In this document: in pieces, positions 37,191 through 52,100 of the stretch
Position numbering within the stretch: the stretch's first letter is position 1
Layout of the letters: each line of letters opens with the position of its first letter
From: Scatophagus argus
Taxonomy: Eukaryota > Chordata > Actinopteri > Scatophagidae
DNA length: 64,000 bases
Assembly (NCBI RefSeq): GCF_020382885.2
Contig: NC_058513.1
Location: 4,541,408 to 4,605,407 of the forward strand
Reading direction: 5' to 3'
Program-made: the position numbers and the translations under genes
The notes under the pieces: generated by a model
Told to the model about the DNA's origin: nothing
The model's database searches: none
Seen by the model: only the letters and a program-made list of their open reading frames with translations

Positions 37191-40100
37191 CTTGAAGACA
37201 GAGTAGTAGTTGGTGATGAATCCTATTTAATTCAATATTTACTCTCAAAAATTCTTGCACAAAGCACATTTTGGCAAAAGTACTGATCTATTCGTTCTTT
37301 TGAGGTCAGTCAGCAGCTTCATGTCCTTTCATTGTGTGGATGTTTTGAAGCAACATTTGCAGTATGCTGTCTGTAGGTCTCCCACTTTGATCTAGACTAA
37401 AATATCCCAAGAATATTTGATGGATTTCTATAGCATATTCATTGTACCCAGAGAATGAACCTTAATAAATTTAGTGATCCCCTGACATTCCATCTAATAT
37501 CAGTAAGTCAAAATATTCATTTATAAAGTGAAATATAGTTTGTCAACATCTACTGGATAGATTTTGTACACATTCATGGCTCCCAAAAGATGTGATCCAG
37601 TGACTTTGGTAAAACCTTTGGTGATCACCTTTCCTCAAGGTTGACCTTGTGGTTTTTAAAAACTATTGGATGAATTGCCACAAAAGTTCATGTTCTCCAC
37701 AGGATGAATTCAATTACTTTGGTGACCCTCTTATTTCACATAGCTCCTCCACCAAGTCAAAATTGAGAGCTCAGGGAGAATCTAGGTCAAGCTTGCTCAG
37801 ACTTGTTGCAAAGTAGAGCCATATCACAGAACTAAAATTCTTATTTCATGCTGTATGGAAAGTGTCCATCCATCCATTTTCTATACTGCTTATCCGTCAG
37901 GGTCGCGGGGGAGCTGGAACCTATCCCAGCTGACTACGGGCGAGAGGCGGGGTACACCCTGGACTGGTCACCAGTCAATCGCAGGGCCAACACACAAAGA
38001 CAGACAACCACACACTCTCACATTCACACCTAGGGGCAATTTAGAGTAGAGCAAAATTTGAACCTGGAACATCTGACACAAGGATGGACACTGGAAGTTG
38101 AGGTTATATCAAATTTTTAACATTGCAGAGTTGCAGGAATTTTTACCCACATAACAACACATTGTGTACCTGTATGTGCGGATGAGAACAGCTCCACAAA
38201 GTCTGGCCAAGAGCCAAATAGCTCCCCCCATCAGTAGTAGCCCATAGACAGGGCCCAGGACTGGGTGGACCCTGCATAATCTTCGGAGAGCCATCCGGCC
38301 ACGCAGAATGGACAGCACAGAGACACCAGTCTGTTGCACTGACAGGAAACCTTCCACTGAATGGGAGAAAAGCTGAAACAAAGGCAGAGGCACATCAAAT
38401 ACATTTTTCTTTATGAATATTCGATACTGCTGAACTGATCTTACTGTGTGTCCAAGGTGAGTGCAGAGCAGCAGCAGCAACAGCAGTAGGACAGTCAGAG
38501 CCCACAGCTCCCTCCAGACTCGCTGTAGGACTCGGCCTAACACCACCCATCGCCGCACAAACCTCAAGGTCCCCAGTAGCTGGAACACATGGAAGTCAAT
38601 TGATATTCAGTGGAGAGGGAAAACTGTGGACCAATAGAGATTTTTATAGTGATGAATCAGAGCTCTCATTTACCTTAAGAACAAGTAGAGTGAGCAGGAT
38701 GGCTGCACACTGAGAACACCTCTGTGCCAGAACAGCAGCACTGTGGAAGTGGATGAAGTTGTCTGGGTGGGACTGAAGCTAAATGGCACAAACATGGGAC
38801 TGTAAAATCATAAAAGCAACACAAAGAATAATATTTTTCTATTTTTTTCTATGCAATTGTAATTAATGAATATAGGATTTGTGTTTTGGCTTAGATACAC
38901 CCATGAGCTGCAACATTAAAAACACCTGCTTGATTTTGTAGGTCCTTCTTTTGCTGCCAAAACATCTTTGTCCTGTCATGGGAAGGGACACAGAACTTCT
39001 GGGGGTCTACATTGTCAGACCATCACTGGTTAAATTTGGACTCATTAATGCATAACTAGGGCCTGCTCAGATAACAAGGCAATCACACTGGATATTAAAT
39101 TTTTATTTCTTACCTTGGAAACACAGGAAGTGGCTTGGAACAGGAAGCAGAACTGCAGGATAGACGTTGTCAGGGACAGCAAGGCCAAGAAAAGCTGGAA
39201 CCAGTGTCTCCATTGACGCAGGCAGTGGGCACGCTCATTAGCCATGGACCACAGTTCTCCAAACAAGATGAGGAGAGCAGAGATGAGAAGAAGAGCCTGT
39301 CATATGAAACAATTGGATTTTATCACTGAAAATATTTTTCAATTCTGTGCTCGAGAATACACATTGCTTCTAATTTTGATTCTTCATGCATTTGAAAGCC
39401 TTGCAGGATTTATTACCGCAAGTGCCACCTGGAGGTCCATTCCAGAGAGGGATGAAGGGATGAGGAGTAGATGTACGTAAAGAAAAGGTGTGACTCTCTG
39501 TTCCTGAGCCCACTCCAGCTGTATGGACACACACACAAATAAACCAGACTCTCTGTGGGAGTGTGTGAAGTCAACGGAGAGAGTTTTAATCCTGGGATGA
39601 AAATGAGATTAAAAAAAAAACAAAAACCACACAATTAGAAACTATCAAGTTAAAATCAGTATTTTAAAGGAAATTTTTAACATATCAATTTTTTAATGTA
39701 TAGAAGTCAATACAACATCCCTGTGTTTCTGAAAGAGTAGATTTCAGTTGAGAAATAAGATGATACAAAACAATGTGTTTGATACAAGACCAAAGATTCA
39801 TGTGTTCTCAGAGGAAGTAACATTTCTTTGTTTTATGGAAAGTTTTAATAAGGTTTTTATTTCCTAAGAGTAAGTCAGTCTTTTCTTGCTCTCAGATGAG
39901 TCAATAACTGAAGAATTCTTAATAAACACACACTCAGCATTTCTTGAGAAGAAGCAGCAGAAGACGGCTGGAACAAATCCACTTACTGTGTCTTCCTCCA
40001 GTCTGCCATGCGCAGGTCAGTTAGAAGCTGGTGTGTTTTTACAATGCTGTCTCCCAGGAAGACGCTTGTCAGATGACTGAGAGTGTGTGTGTACTGCAGC

Positions 40101-43100
40101 CGTGGCAATCCAACAAGGCCCAACGTGGGGTTCTGGTGTAGGTGTGGAACCAAGGTGTGGATCATCCACTGCTCTGCATCTGACCAGCTGGATGAACAGT
40201 GGATAAACATAAGCTTAGGATTGTGTGTGTGTGTTAGCAAAAAATTATATGACTATTTTTCAGATGACACCAAATTGATAATAAGTTGGCTACATTAAGT
40301 GAGTTGACATCATGCACATCAAAAAATGTTTAAAGAGTTAACTCCTACAGGCTGAACTAGAATAAAAGTTTAGTGCAGTCTGTCGTTCTTTATTAAAACA
40401 AAAGATGTTACAGATGTTACAATTCCACATGTTTAACAACCAGAAAAAACAGACTTGTTTAATGTTAAATCTAATATGTAAGAAAGTGGAGCTGCTGACC
40501 CAGACCTCAGACCCATCCAGGGTTGTGTCACTTTGCCAAGTTATCGAGCTTTAATAGTATAACATCTTAGGCCTTTTGGCTTTATTAAGTATACATAGTT
40601 TTAATATATGCAGTCATACATAGAGTTCAATATATTTCTCAATTATCTAATGATCAGATAAAGGTTATATGTAAAACAGCAGTGGTTATGTGTTTTTTTT
40701 GTTAGTAGGACTGAACAGCATGCAGGTAATGTATAATGTGATTATTCTGACTGATATTATGTACAATATGAGTCCCACTTTTAGTGGGAGTGGTCATCAT
40801 TTCATTTTCAGTTTTTTTTTCCAATGAAAATAAATAAATAAATGATGATTATGTCATTTTTACTGGGTCTCGAACAAATTATCCCTTAGATCTAGAGAAT
40901 AGCATTTTTAGGCTGGGGCACCACAATGCTTTATTTATAATGGTATGTTGTGACATATTTTATCTTTATCAGAAAATTTGCAGCTACTGTGATTTGGATA
41001 TTGCACTTACCAAAGTACAATTTTAATAATATTTCACTAAGTTTTCACTCCAGTTAGTAGCATTATGCAGGATTTGAAAATTAGTGGTGTACTGGTAGTG
41101 CTGTTCTCATGTGCTAAATACATCAGAGATCTACATTTTCATAGAACACGTCTATGTGCAGAACTAAATTCACTGTTGGGTTGATGAAAATCATCTAAAG
41201 CAAATAGTAACATCTCAAAAAGACACACTGGGTAAACAAGAAACTTTTTTTTCCAGGCTTAAAAATTATTGTAATGCAGTAATCACTAATGTTGGACAAT
41301 GCAAGTTGTGTGTGTGCACCTGATGAGTGAAAACATCATAAGAGTCAGAGTTAGAGTCCTATACTTAAAGTTTTCTCCCCAGATCGTGCAATGTGTGTCT
41401 GCGTTGAGTACGCTGTCGTGTTTTGACAGCAGGAAGCTGAGTGTTGTCCTTACTCTCTGAGTGAGGTGAGGTTACGGACCCCTAGGGGTGCTGTGTGAAG
41501 TCGTCGTCTGACAGCGGAGTGCAGCAGCCTGCCCTGCTTCTGTTCTGAGCTGTCCTGGTAGTTCACCATCAGCAACAGCAACAGAAACAGCAGCTGGCAC
41601 ACACAGTGCTATAGGAGAGATGTAGAAGACAATTCACAAATGAAACGGGTACAAATTGCCACAAAATTTTAAAGTTTGTTTGTTCATTCTTACCCTCATA
41701 AGTGATCGAAGAGCCCTGACTTTGCGGGCCTCCTCTTTAGCCTGCAGCAGCCCGTAGCCACACGGTGGCCGAACCTTCCTGCTGTGTTCTCCAAATGTCC
41801 TCACCACGGTGATCTCCTGAGCCAGCTGGTCCTCCACCTCTGGGTCCACAGGCCTCCACAGTGCTGTGCAGATCAAGGCCTGCACACACACCTGACGGAA
41901 ATTAAAGAGGTTATCCCCCAAGACTCTGCAAATTCTTCCACAACAGACAGTTCTGTAGCAATCTAGCTAAGTGTGCATTCAAAAAAATCCACTTCTATGT
42001 GAAGTTTGCATGTTCTCCCTGTGCCTGCGTGGGTTTTCTCCGGGTACTCCGGCTTCCTCCCACAATACCAAAACCCTGCACATTAGGTTAATCGGCTACT
42101 CTAAATTGCCCCTAGGTGTGACCCTGAGTGTGTGGTTGTTTGTCTTTGTGTGTTGGCCCTGCGATTGACTGGCGACCAGTCCAGGGTGAACCCCGCCTCT
42201 CGCCCGTAGTCAGCTGGGATAGGCTCCAGCTCCCCCACGACCCTGACGGATAAGCGATATAGAAAATGGATGGATGGATGTTTCTACTCACCTTGAGAGG
42301 CTCCAGAAGCAGAGCAGAGGTGAGAAAGGCAGAGAAAGCTGATACCAGCCACATGAATACTGCTGTTTTGGACAAGAAGCTGCCGTAGAGTCCGACCACA
42401 GCCAGGCAGGCTCCTAGCACTGCAGCCACCAGGGGGTAAACCACACACACTGCCCATGGAGGGAGCAGCCAGCTGGGCTGACCTCGAGCGACGCCTGGGA
42501 TTGAGCAACAGATATCCCAAACACTAATCAGATCACCAGATGTGAATAAAAAGACACCCAGTATTTACTAGGGGTTTTCATCCCATATAGTCCAGTTGCC
42601 AGGGGACACATGGTGTCACACCGCGGTGAGATATTGTCTTGTTTTGGGTTTTTTGTCTCGTCATTTCCTGTTTTATTTTGAAGTGTAACTCTCCTCTTGT
42701 TTCAGGTCACTTGCCCTTCCTCATGTCTCCAGTCTGATTGTCTTCCCGATTACCTGATTGTTTCCACCTGGTTCCCATTACCCTCATATGTTCAAATAGT
42801 CTGCGTTTCCCTTGTCTTGTGCCAGTTTTTTGTTACGTAAATTATCATAGCCAGGTTTTGTTTCTTCGTTTCTTTGTTAATGTTTCATAGCCGTGTGTTC
42901 TCTTCTAGAGAAGAACTCGCGTCAGGTTATTTACATAGCCTCTTTGTTTTACCACTCTGCCAAGAGGTATTACCTCAGACTTCTTTAATAAAGGCTGATC
43001 TTGTGAACTCGAGTCCTGCTCTGAGCCCCAGCTTGACGCATGGTAAGATTGTAGAGTAGCTTATCTATAGCAATAGAAATTCATATTTAAAAAATACATC

Positions 43101-46100
43101 TACATATTCATCCAGTTCTACCTTAAGGATTGGTTACCGGCATCTCATAAAAATTGGTTAATTGGTTAGTGAGTGGAGCAGAAACTGTTTTCTCGAGTTA
43201 CATTGTTCAAGTGGATAATTTAACATTATGAATAACTACGTTTGAAATACACAAACTAGCAAAAAGCAATGGATCATTTGCCGTAATAATTAACTTAAAG
43301 TAGAGGCTAACTGGTAAATATGGCTTAGTTGGCTTAAATTAATGGATGGCTGAAACTACTGAAATACTTTGTTAAACATATCCTAATGGATAAACTGTTT
43401 AAATAAATGGCTAAAAGTAAGTGATTGAAACAGACAAGCAAACATAGTACTAAGAAATTCCCTAACTCTAACAATTAAACATCAAAACATTAATGTAACT
43501 GTATCTATTTTTACATAATTAACAGTGTTAAATAACATCCAGTTTAAAATTCAGTTCCATCCTCACAATTGCAAAATCACATGTCAGGTGGATGAAGGGA
43601 TATTTGAGTTCATGCTGCAGAGCTGCATGGGCACATCTGAGTCACATCTGGTCTAGTACCTATGCGCGTGGTGGAGGGCGAGCGTGTGGAGTCCGGAGAA
43701 GGACTCGGCAGGAAGGTGCTGGCCACGGAGTCTACGGATAGCACAGAGGGACATTTGTAGAGTTCTGGTTCTGGCTGGTGGATTTCTGCACCATACAGGG
43801 ACTTATCCTCACTCTGCTCTGTCCAGCTGCTGCAGGAGGTGCTCCGGCTAAATTAGCACACAATCACAGTAGGATACACTCAGCAACACAGAAGTGCACG
43901 ACATGGCATTTGCATGGTTCACAGAAGCGATCCCTACGTGTGTGACAGCGAGGAGGAGTCTCTGGGGGAATCCCGGCCGCTGTCTGAGTTGCTGTTAGTT
44001 ATATCTGCTGTGTCCTCTGCTGCTGCTGCTATAGACATCAGCAGATCCTCCTCTGGTTTTGAATACAAAATACACAATCAGATCAGCACACAGACTGTAT
44101 CTATTCACATATTTATAAGGGTCTACGCTTTTCTTAGACTACTATTAGTTATAAGCAACAAGGAATGCCATCATTAGGAATGAAGTGGTCGCTTTCAACC
44201 TTCAGAGGATAGGCTGGAAATATTTTCATTTTTGGAGTTTATTTGAAAAGTTTCTCACCAGACAGTGTCAGAAAGGTTGTCAGATTGTGGTTATGAGCTT
44301 GCACTGAGTGGGCATTCATGGCAAAGACCTTTTGGCCTAGTGTATCATGGGACTGTTGGGAAGTGGAGATGTCTTTTGAAAGGGGAGAGAGAAGAGCGGA
44401 GGTGGAGGGTGAGGCCAGGCGAAGCTGTGTGAGGGCCTTTTTTCTCTTCAGCTGGCGTATCGGGCCAAGAGAAGGTGAAGTCCTGCACACGTTTGTGGCT
44501 GGGGTTGGACTGATGAGGTATGAGCCCACTGGTGGATTGAGGAGGCTGTCACAGGACGGCCATGTCCTTATGCCCTCCTCTCGACATGCTCCATCTGTCT
44601 GTGGAACCAAGCCAGACGCTGCCCAAAAATCTAGGATGCTGGAGTCAAATGCTTTGCTCTCCAGAAAAAAAGAAAACAGAAGAACACTTAATGAGAAGGG
44701 AGGAAAATAGTAATGTGTGTTCACATCTGTTTTTATGTGTGTGCTCTCACAGATGAAGGACTGTCCCTGACTGGGCCAGAGGACTCTGGCAGAGACATGA
44801 AGGAAGGTCTGGAGAACTCTGATTGACCGAGGTGGACGTCCATCTCCACAGAGTGACAAACAGGAGAAGGAGGAACTGACATGTCCACGGCTGCCTGGGT
44901 CACACACACACAGTATTCCTTGGTATACCATCAGATACATGGGAAACACTTAAGTTGTGTCCACACTGAGATAAGACTGTTTGACAAGCAAATCAAGCTT
45001 GGACGCAAGTCAAATACATCACGATAGTGACCTTTAATCAGTAACACAAGAAGGCAGGTGTAAGAACAAAAAAGAACAGACAAGACTAAAACTCCATCTA
45101 TGCACCTTTTTAAAAACATTAACACAAGAATATGTTATGACAATTTATATCCAAACGATTTATGTCATATGAGGACAGAGTTTCATTTAGCAGTAAAATG
45201 TTTCATGAAAGTAAAATGACTTTCCGCTGTACTAAGTTACCTGACTGTGAGCTTTCCTGAACAGGAAACAGAGGAAACACTGGAGAGGAAAAACCAGTAC
45301 AGCAACAGTCATCCCAACAGCAACCGTCTCCATGTTAACCAGTAGTCGGGCTGACACCGGTCCACTTGTGGCGAAGGGACACAAATCAGTATTATGTTAT
45401 CAACTGTGTTTAAAATCTAATTGTGGAAATTGAATTGAAAGGACACATAATGTCCAACTGAATTAGCCAAAAATATTCTAAACCATTACATGCTTTAATT
45501 ATGGGTTCATACTGAGGCCTATAAACCGTACTACCTGTGGCCCTTGGTGCCAACAGCCCCATACCACAGAGCGCCCAGTGCCAGGTACAGGTGCAGCATG
45601 AGGGCACTGCATGTGACCCTCTGACCCCTGGTGAAACGGCTGTGGGCAGGGCGTTCCCACAGCGACAGCCACAGGTGGCGCTCAACCATCCCAAACATCA
45701 GCTGAGAGGCGAAGACACGTCGGAACTGAGAAAGCTCCTCGGGACCTCGGGAGAAAGAAGTCATTATAAAACAGTCAGTATAAAACAAAAAAGTGGATGT
45801 AGCTGAAGGTGTGCATGGTGGTTGTGCTTGTGTAGTGTTGTTACGGGTCAAGCCGTAGTGGTGATGGTTTGATAAATAATCTAATCTGTGAAACATCTTC
45901 CAGCCCTAACCCTGACAAATGAGAACAAGAATGCCAAGAAAGTGTAAAGATACTTCCTTGTTTCCACTGCAGAATGAAATGTTTAAGGAGGAAGTTGATA
46001 GTTACTGAAAACAAACTGCATACCATAAAATCCATTGTGAATTAAAATCTAACTGCGGGAATAAACTATGAGAATAAATATTAACTAATAAAAAGCTTGG

Positions 46101-49100
46101 CATAGTTTTTGTTCCAGTAAAAAGAAAGTCTTAGAAGCTTACATGAGGCTAGAACTTCCTTCTCCACAGAGCCGTTCTTCTGATTCTCCACAGAAAGCCA
46201 GTCCTCCAGCAGGAAGAAGAACATGTGGTCTGTCTGGGGGTCCCAAACCACCACATGCTGAACGTACCAGGATGGGTCCAAACCTATATGTACATACAGT
46301 ATGTGATATTCAGACTGCTTACAATTTGCAAGCATCACACCTGCATGTAGCCACAGGAGCTGTATATATGTCAATACACACACATACTTATGTCAGTTTG
46401 TATTCATGTATGTATTCAACACATCAGATTCACAACTAATTAAATTTGATTTTTAACTTTTTTTTTTTTTTTTTCAACTCTTCTTCTTCGTACCGGTATT
46501 GTCGTGCCAAATGCAAATTTTCCAAATTTCTCCCAGGTTGTCATCTGTTTCCAGGTGAAACTGGTCCAGGCTGCCACGCTGAAAAGCTCCATCCCTCTGC
46601 AGATGTCGAGATCCACTCTTGTTCACACCGTACAGACTGATGCCAACATGTGCTGTGGTGCCTGATGGGTCATACTTCTATCATTAATCATTCCCATGTA
46701 TTTAAAGGTTTCATAAATTTCAAAATACATTCAGTACTTGTACTAGTACTTGTTGACTTGTCTCTGTCTGACCTGCTCCTCTCCTCCAGCCAGTCTTGAC
46801 CAGCACTCTGTAGTGGTACAGCCCTGGTCGGCCACACAGAGGGACCTGGCTCAGTCTCAAGTTGTCCAAGTGGTCCAGTTTATGGGCAATGAGCGCCACC
46901 AGCAGGTGAATCAGAACCAGGACAGCACACACAATCCCCACCACCATGTTTTGCACGGGACCTCCTGACTGCACATGGATGGAGGAAGAAGAGCCTATTG
47001 AAGAATATCTTCTTTCCAATGTTGACTTTGCATTCAAAGAATGGATTAGATATATTTATTTGTCAAACTATTCTAAATAATACATATAAGTGTGCTTTGT
47101 GTTCTCATATACCGGTGGCAGCAGAACAACAGCCCCAGGATGAACAAACAAACTGGCCCCAAACATGGTGAGGTGGTGGGTAAGACAGTGTGCTGTGTGA
47201 AGTGTGCTGCCCTCTAGTGGCTGCAGACCCTCACTGCTCCAGCGCCTGTGCTTCACACTGTAGTACTGGCACAGGGAGCTGAAGACGCACACTGACACAT
47301 GGACCGGACCACCGTCGCCCAGAGATGAGGACAGGCTGACAGAGAGAGTCTTGGCTGTCCTGTTTAACCTGTTATACAAGAATATTCAGTTTTTAAAATA
47401 CTTGTTAGTTTGGCAAAGCGAGCAATCAAACTGAGTTACAGAAAGGAGCTGTGACTCACAGTGGAGACAGAAAGATGGATTCCAATGTGGAGGTGGTTGG
47501 AGCAGAGAGAGTGAGAGTCCTCTCTCTCACAAGGGAATCCTCAGATGCATTAGTCCCTGGCAGTGTAGAACTCACTTCAATCTTGACATGTCCCAGACTC
47601 ACTGGAGTAGCTCCTACATATGCATAATGTATTTTAAAACTGCTTTTTAATTTATAATTCATGCAAAAAAAAACCCAAAAACCATCACAGACATACAGTA
47701 AAGCTAATTAATAATTATGCAGGCGCTGCATGATCGAGCGTAAAGATACAGTAGCTCACTCTCATTATTCAACAAATGACTGCACACATCCTGAAATGTC
47801 GTGTACACCAAAACCTCCCAGAACTGTGGCGGCCATTGTCAGTCCCTCATGAAAATCTATTCATACTCAATGTTACCTTCTTCAAGACTAATAACAAGTT
47901 TTTATCTGTCAGTTTTTAAATTTTTTTTTTAAGTTTTAAATGATTAATTAAATGTAGTCTGATTTTTGATGTGTAAACATTTAAAGCCATTTTGTGTCTG
48001 CCCGTGATAAAGTGTCTGACTTTTGCTGCCCAGTGGTAGTAAATTTCCACTGTAATCAGCCCTTTTCGTTCTTCAAACCAAAACTGATAGCAGCTTAGAT
48101 CAATATATTTATAATAGCAATCTATCAAAATGCAGCGTTAAAAATAAAGGACGATGTGAACGAGGGCACTCAAGATGATTCACCTACAGAGAACTATCAC
48201 CAAGCTCCCCTTGCCTTCACAAAGCTTTAGAGTAAGTTTCAGGTCGTTGTTCAGCCGTTCAACCCACAACTTTACTGTATTGGTTCATGACATTCCCACA
48301 GCGTAGATTCAAACTGTAGCAGATAGTGAAAAGACTCTAAAAGCCTACTGTTCACTATCTACTCAGCAACAAACAGCTCAGATAAATTTAGCAAATAGCT
48401 GGTGAACACATTGGAGCATTTAGCAGCTGAAGAGACATATTTTTCTCAGAAGTTGGCGAAGCCCAGAAATAGAACTTAATAAAAGCAGTGAATACTAGAC
48501 TTATATTTGCCATTTTATCAGAAATTAAAATGAAGGATAATGTTGCTCTGCGTCTGCTGGAGGTGTAAGCAACTGCTCACTATATTGACTATATCTTAGT
48601 GTTGTGTTCACAGCCTGTTCCCACTGACCACCGAGTCGTCAGATCAGTTACTGCAGGTTTGAAGGTGTGAATTGTAAGATAGTGGATTCTGATTCTGACT
48701 CTTAAGCCACTGAAATGCTATCGAGGATGCCAAAATCACATAAAAATGCCACAGACGGTGGCGTTAAACATTTAAATTGAAAGTAGCATTAATTAATTTT
48801 TTGGCCATTTGGGGCAATGAAAAAATATCTAGACATACAGTACACTGACATATTAACACCTTGCCACAAAAGTTCTGGCAAATCTGTTAGCAAACAGCTG
48901 TCAAAACAGTAAATTTGCAGTCCATTGAAACAAAAAAATGAACAATGGCATTGTCATTTGAGCTATTGTTTAAAATAGAAGTTACTGCAACTATCTGAAA
49001 CAGAGAATAGGTCTAAATAATGTACAGTACCTGGGTCCAAGCTGAAGTTGAAGGAGATATATAAACCTGCATTTCCTGCAAGTCCATCCACAGCTTTGAC

Positions 49101-52100
49101 TGTGAGGTTCAACTTTCCTTCACTGGGGAGAGTTACAGTGAGACATGTCCCATTCCCAGCTTCATCTGCCCTCTCATCTACACCCCCACTGTCTGGTCCC
49201 ACAGGGTACTTGTTGGGCAGAGTGACCCTTATAGCCTGTTCAGAGTGCAGATCCTGGATGGGTATGGGTTTGCCTTGAGGTGTGGAGAGCTCCATGGCAA
49301 CCAAAGCAGTGGAAATTGGAGGGTCAGCTTCAGCTAGCAAAGGGCTGGAAGCCAATTCTGCATCCACGTCAAACAGCACCTGCACCACATCAGACACCAG
49401 ACTCTTTAGGTGAGCAGTAAGGGAGGTGGGGATATGAAACTGACATGGGAGAGAACTCTTTGATTCGTCAGTTGATGATGATTGAGAGGGGATTATCTGG
49501 TTTTGGTTGGACTGGTAAGTGCAGAGGAGGTCGGAGAGTTCTCCTTGGAAGCCCAGTGCATTGATATAAGGTGTGGAAAACAAAAGGGGTTCCTCTCTAA
49601 GAGCATGTGAATGTATCAGAGCACGCATTAGAGTCCCAGCATGACCCAGTGCTGACAGGGTGAGTGTGGAAGCTGATTGCAGAGTGCTTGAGTAGGCTAG
49701 ATGAGAACTGGAAGCACTGATGGACTCAGACATAGCAGCCAGAGTGTTACCTGAAAATACAGAGAACACAAAATATTCACCTTTTACCAATCAACTTCTG
49801 TAAAGGTCACAATCAGCACAAGACTGTTTCATGCAGGTGATGGCGTTTCATTAACACCTATAATGTTGAGGATGTTCCTTCCTGTTTCAACAGCTGACAA
49901 AACACCAGGACTCATCTGTTCTTCCAGTACATGGATCATCTTCCCCACAACTTCCAGAACCTTTTCATGGCAGTTTTCACATACCAGTTCACTCGGAACA
50001 GCCTTGGGAAAACAGAGATGAAGACATTTCTCAACAGAATAAATACATAAAAAGTGTACGATGGTGAGAATTTTACTGTAAAAGGAAAAGGGTGGCACGG
50101 TGGTGCAGTGGTTAGCACTGTCGCCTCATAGAATCCCGGTCTGGGCCCTTCTATGTCGAGTTTGCATGTTCTCCCTGTGCCTGCGTGGGTTTTCTACGGG
50201 TACTCCGGCTTCCTCCCACAATACCAAAAACATGCACATTAGGTTAATTGGCTACTCTAAATTGCCCCTAGGTGTGAGTGTGAGAGTGTGTGGTTGTCTG
50301 TCTTTGTGTGTTGGCCCTGCGATTGACTGGCGACCAGTCCAGGGTGAACCCCGCCTCTCGCCCGTAGTCAGCTGGGATAGGCTCCAGCTCCCCCGTGACC
50401 CTGACGGATAAGCGATATAGAAAATGGATGGATGGATGTAAAAGGATAAGCTCTATAAATGTAAACATTTTTTTGTGGTCTTTTTGTGTGTATGCATGAG
50501 TAACTGTGGGCATCCATGAGAGTATTCCCCATTCAAAATATTCTGCAGCTGTGTCCTCTTTTCATTTTCATTATTACTGATATATATTTATGAGCTGAGA
50601 ATGACAAGGAAACAAACAATTACTTACAGTACAGAGTGACAACGCAGAGCTGATCTGATCAACATCCAGCAAGGAGGACACAGGTAGAGAGGCAAGGACC
50701 TGGGTCACATTTTTCCGGATCTCTTTTCTGTCCATGTGCCCCATGGCAGTCCGTCCAGACTCCATCTGTGGACAGATGAGTCAAACTCATTAGTCCACAT
50801 TTTGAGCTATTCAAACCTGTTGAACTTTTATTGCCTGTTATCCACAACCAGTCTGAAGTGTCCTTCCATGCACTTGCAAATGAGATATATTGCTAACACA
50901 CTACCTGATTGAGGTGACTGGTGAGGGCAATGGAATAAGGGATGATCTCTTGAGGGTTGCCACGTTGGACTAAAGTCCACAGTTCTGTCTGGCTCTTGTT
51001 TCTGAGCCACTGACCCGTATCTTCATTCCTCACAGGAATTTGAACTGTTAATGTTCTGTAGATGACCAGACGAGATATTTGGCATGATGTTTACTGATCT
51101 AAATAATTTTTCTAACCTTTGAGTGAAAAATTGCAACAGTTGTTGAGCATAACAACAAACAGGATTGTAAAGTTCATTTTGTTTGGCTATCAAATCCTGG
51201 TAGCTATACCTGTTTAGAGCAATGACCTTAGACCCTTGATGGTTCTCTACCAGCACTGTAACTATGATAACTGACATGCTTCTTTCTTGCCCAGGACTTC
51301 CCATTGGAACCAGGCTACTAAATGTTGAACGAGTACCCCTAGGGAGAGAAATTAAGACATATAACATAAAAAATGTAAGTATGCCAAAAAAAAAATCCAA
51401 ACCTTCCACTCAGGTCAGGATCACACTTCCTTATATATATATATACATATATATTAACTGTAAGTTGAGACCTGTATTCACCTATACAGAGTGAGTAGGG
51501 GGCAGAGGGGGCCAACCGGCTGGCATGGTGCTACCTGTAAGGTGTAGATCAGCTGAGAGCCCATGCTTTCATCATCCTGCCACCCTGCCAAAAGAGAACA
51601 GATGTTCTGATGAAACACAGACAAATTGTTGGAAAAAAAGTATTTACTCTGTTTACATTACTTTTGACCTGTCAAGTCAATATGTTTGCCACCTTTTTGT
51701 CATCCAAATATATTGACACAAACTAACTCATAATGTAGAGTATTACCTGAGCAGTTGTAGGTGATTATGGTCTCCAGCAAACGTATATCTGGCTCTGGAA
51801 TGAGATCACACAGCCCTCCGTGTGGTGGATTGTCAAGTAGTATTGTCATGCTGGCACTGCCCCACTGTCCTCTGTCAGGCTGGGAAACACTAAGAGTGAA
51901 GGTATAACTCTGTCCCGGCTGTAGGAGACCTGAACACATCTTCAGGTTCGGAGAGTGTCTCACTGCAGAGGTCGAGACCTTGTTAAGGTCAAGGGCCATG
52001 CCAGTCTGGTCTACAGCACTCCATTTGTACTGTGAGAAGACACTGATGTGAATCATAATAATACTGAATGTCTTCTTCCCTGTGTGTATTTGTGTACTTC

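Noticed and set aside
46981..47037. Earlier acceptor candidate for pkd1b exon 23 (near 46994)
   Set aside because: It would break the phase with exon 22. The AG at 46969, after a strong pyrimidine tract, keeps the frame.
50087..50160. A genuine tRNA gene at the head of the SINE
   Set aside because: The box A-like part is present but no cloverleaf or intact anticodon arm can be drawn. It is a SINE head.
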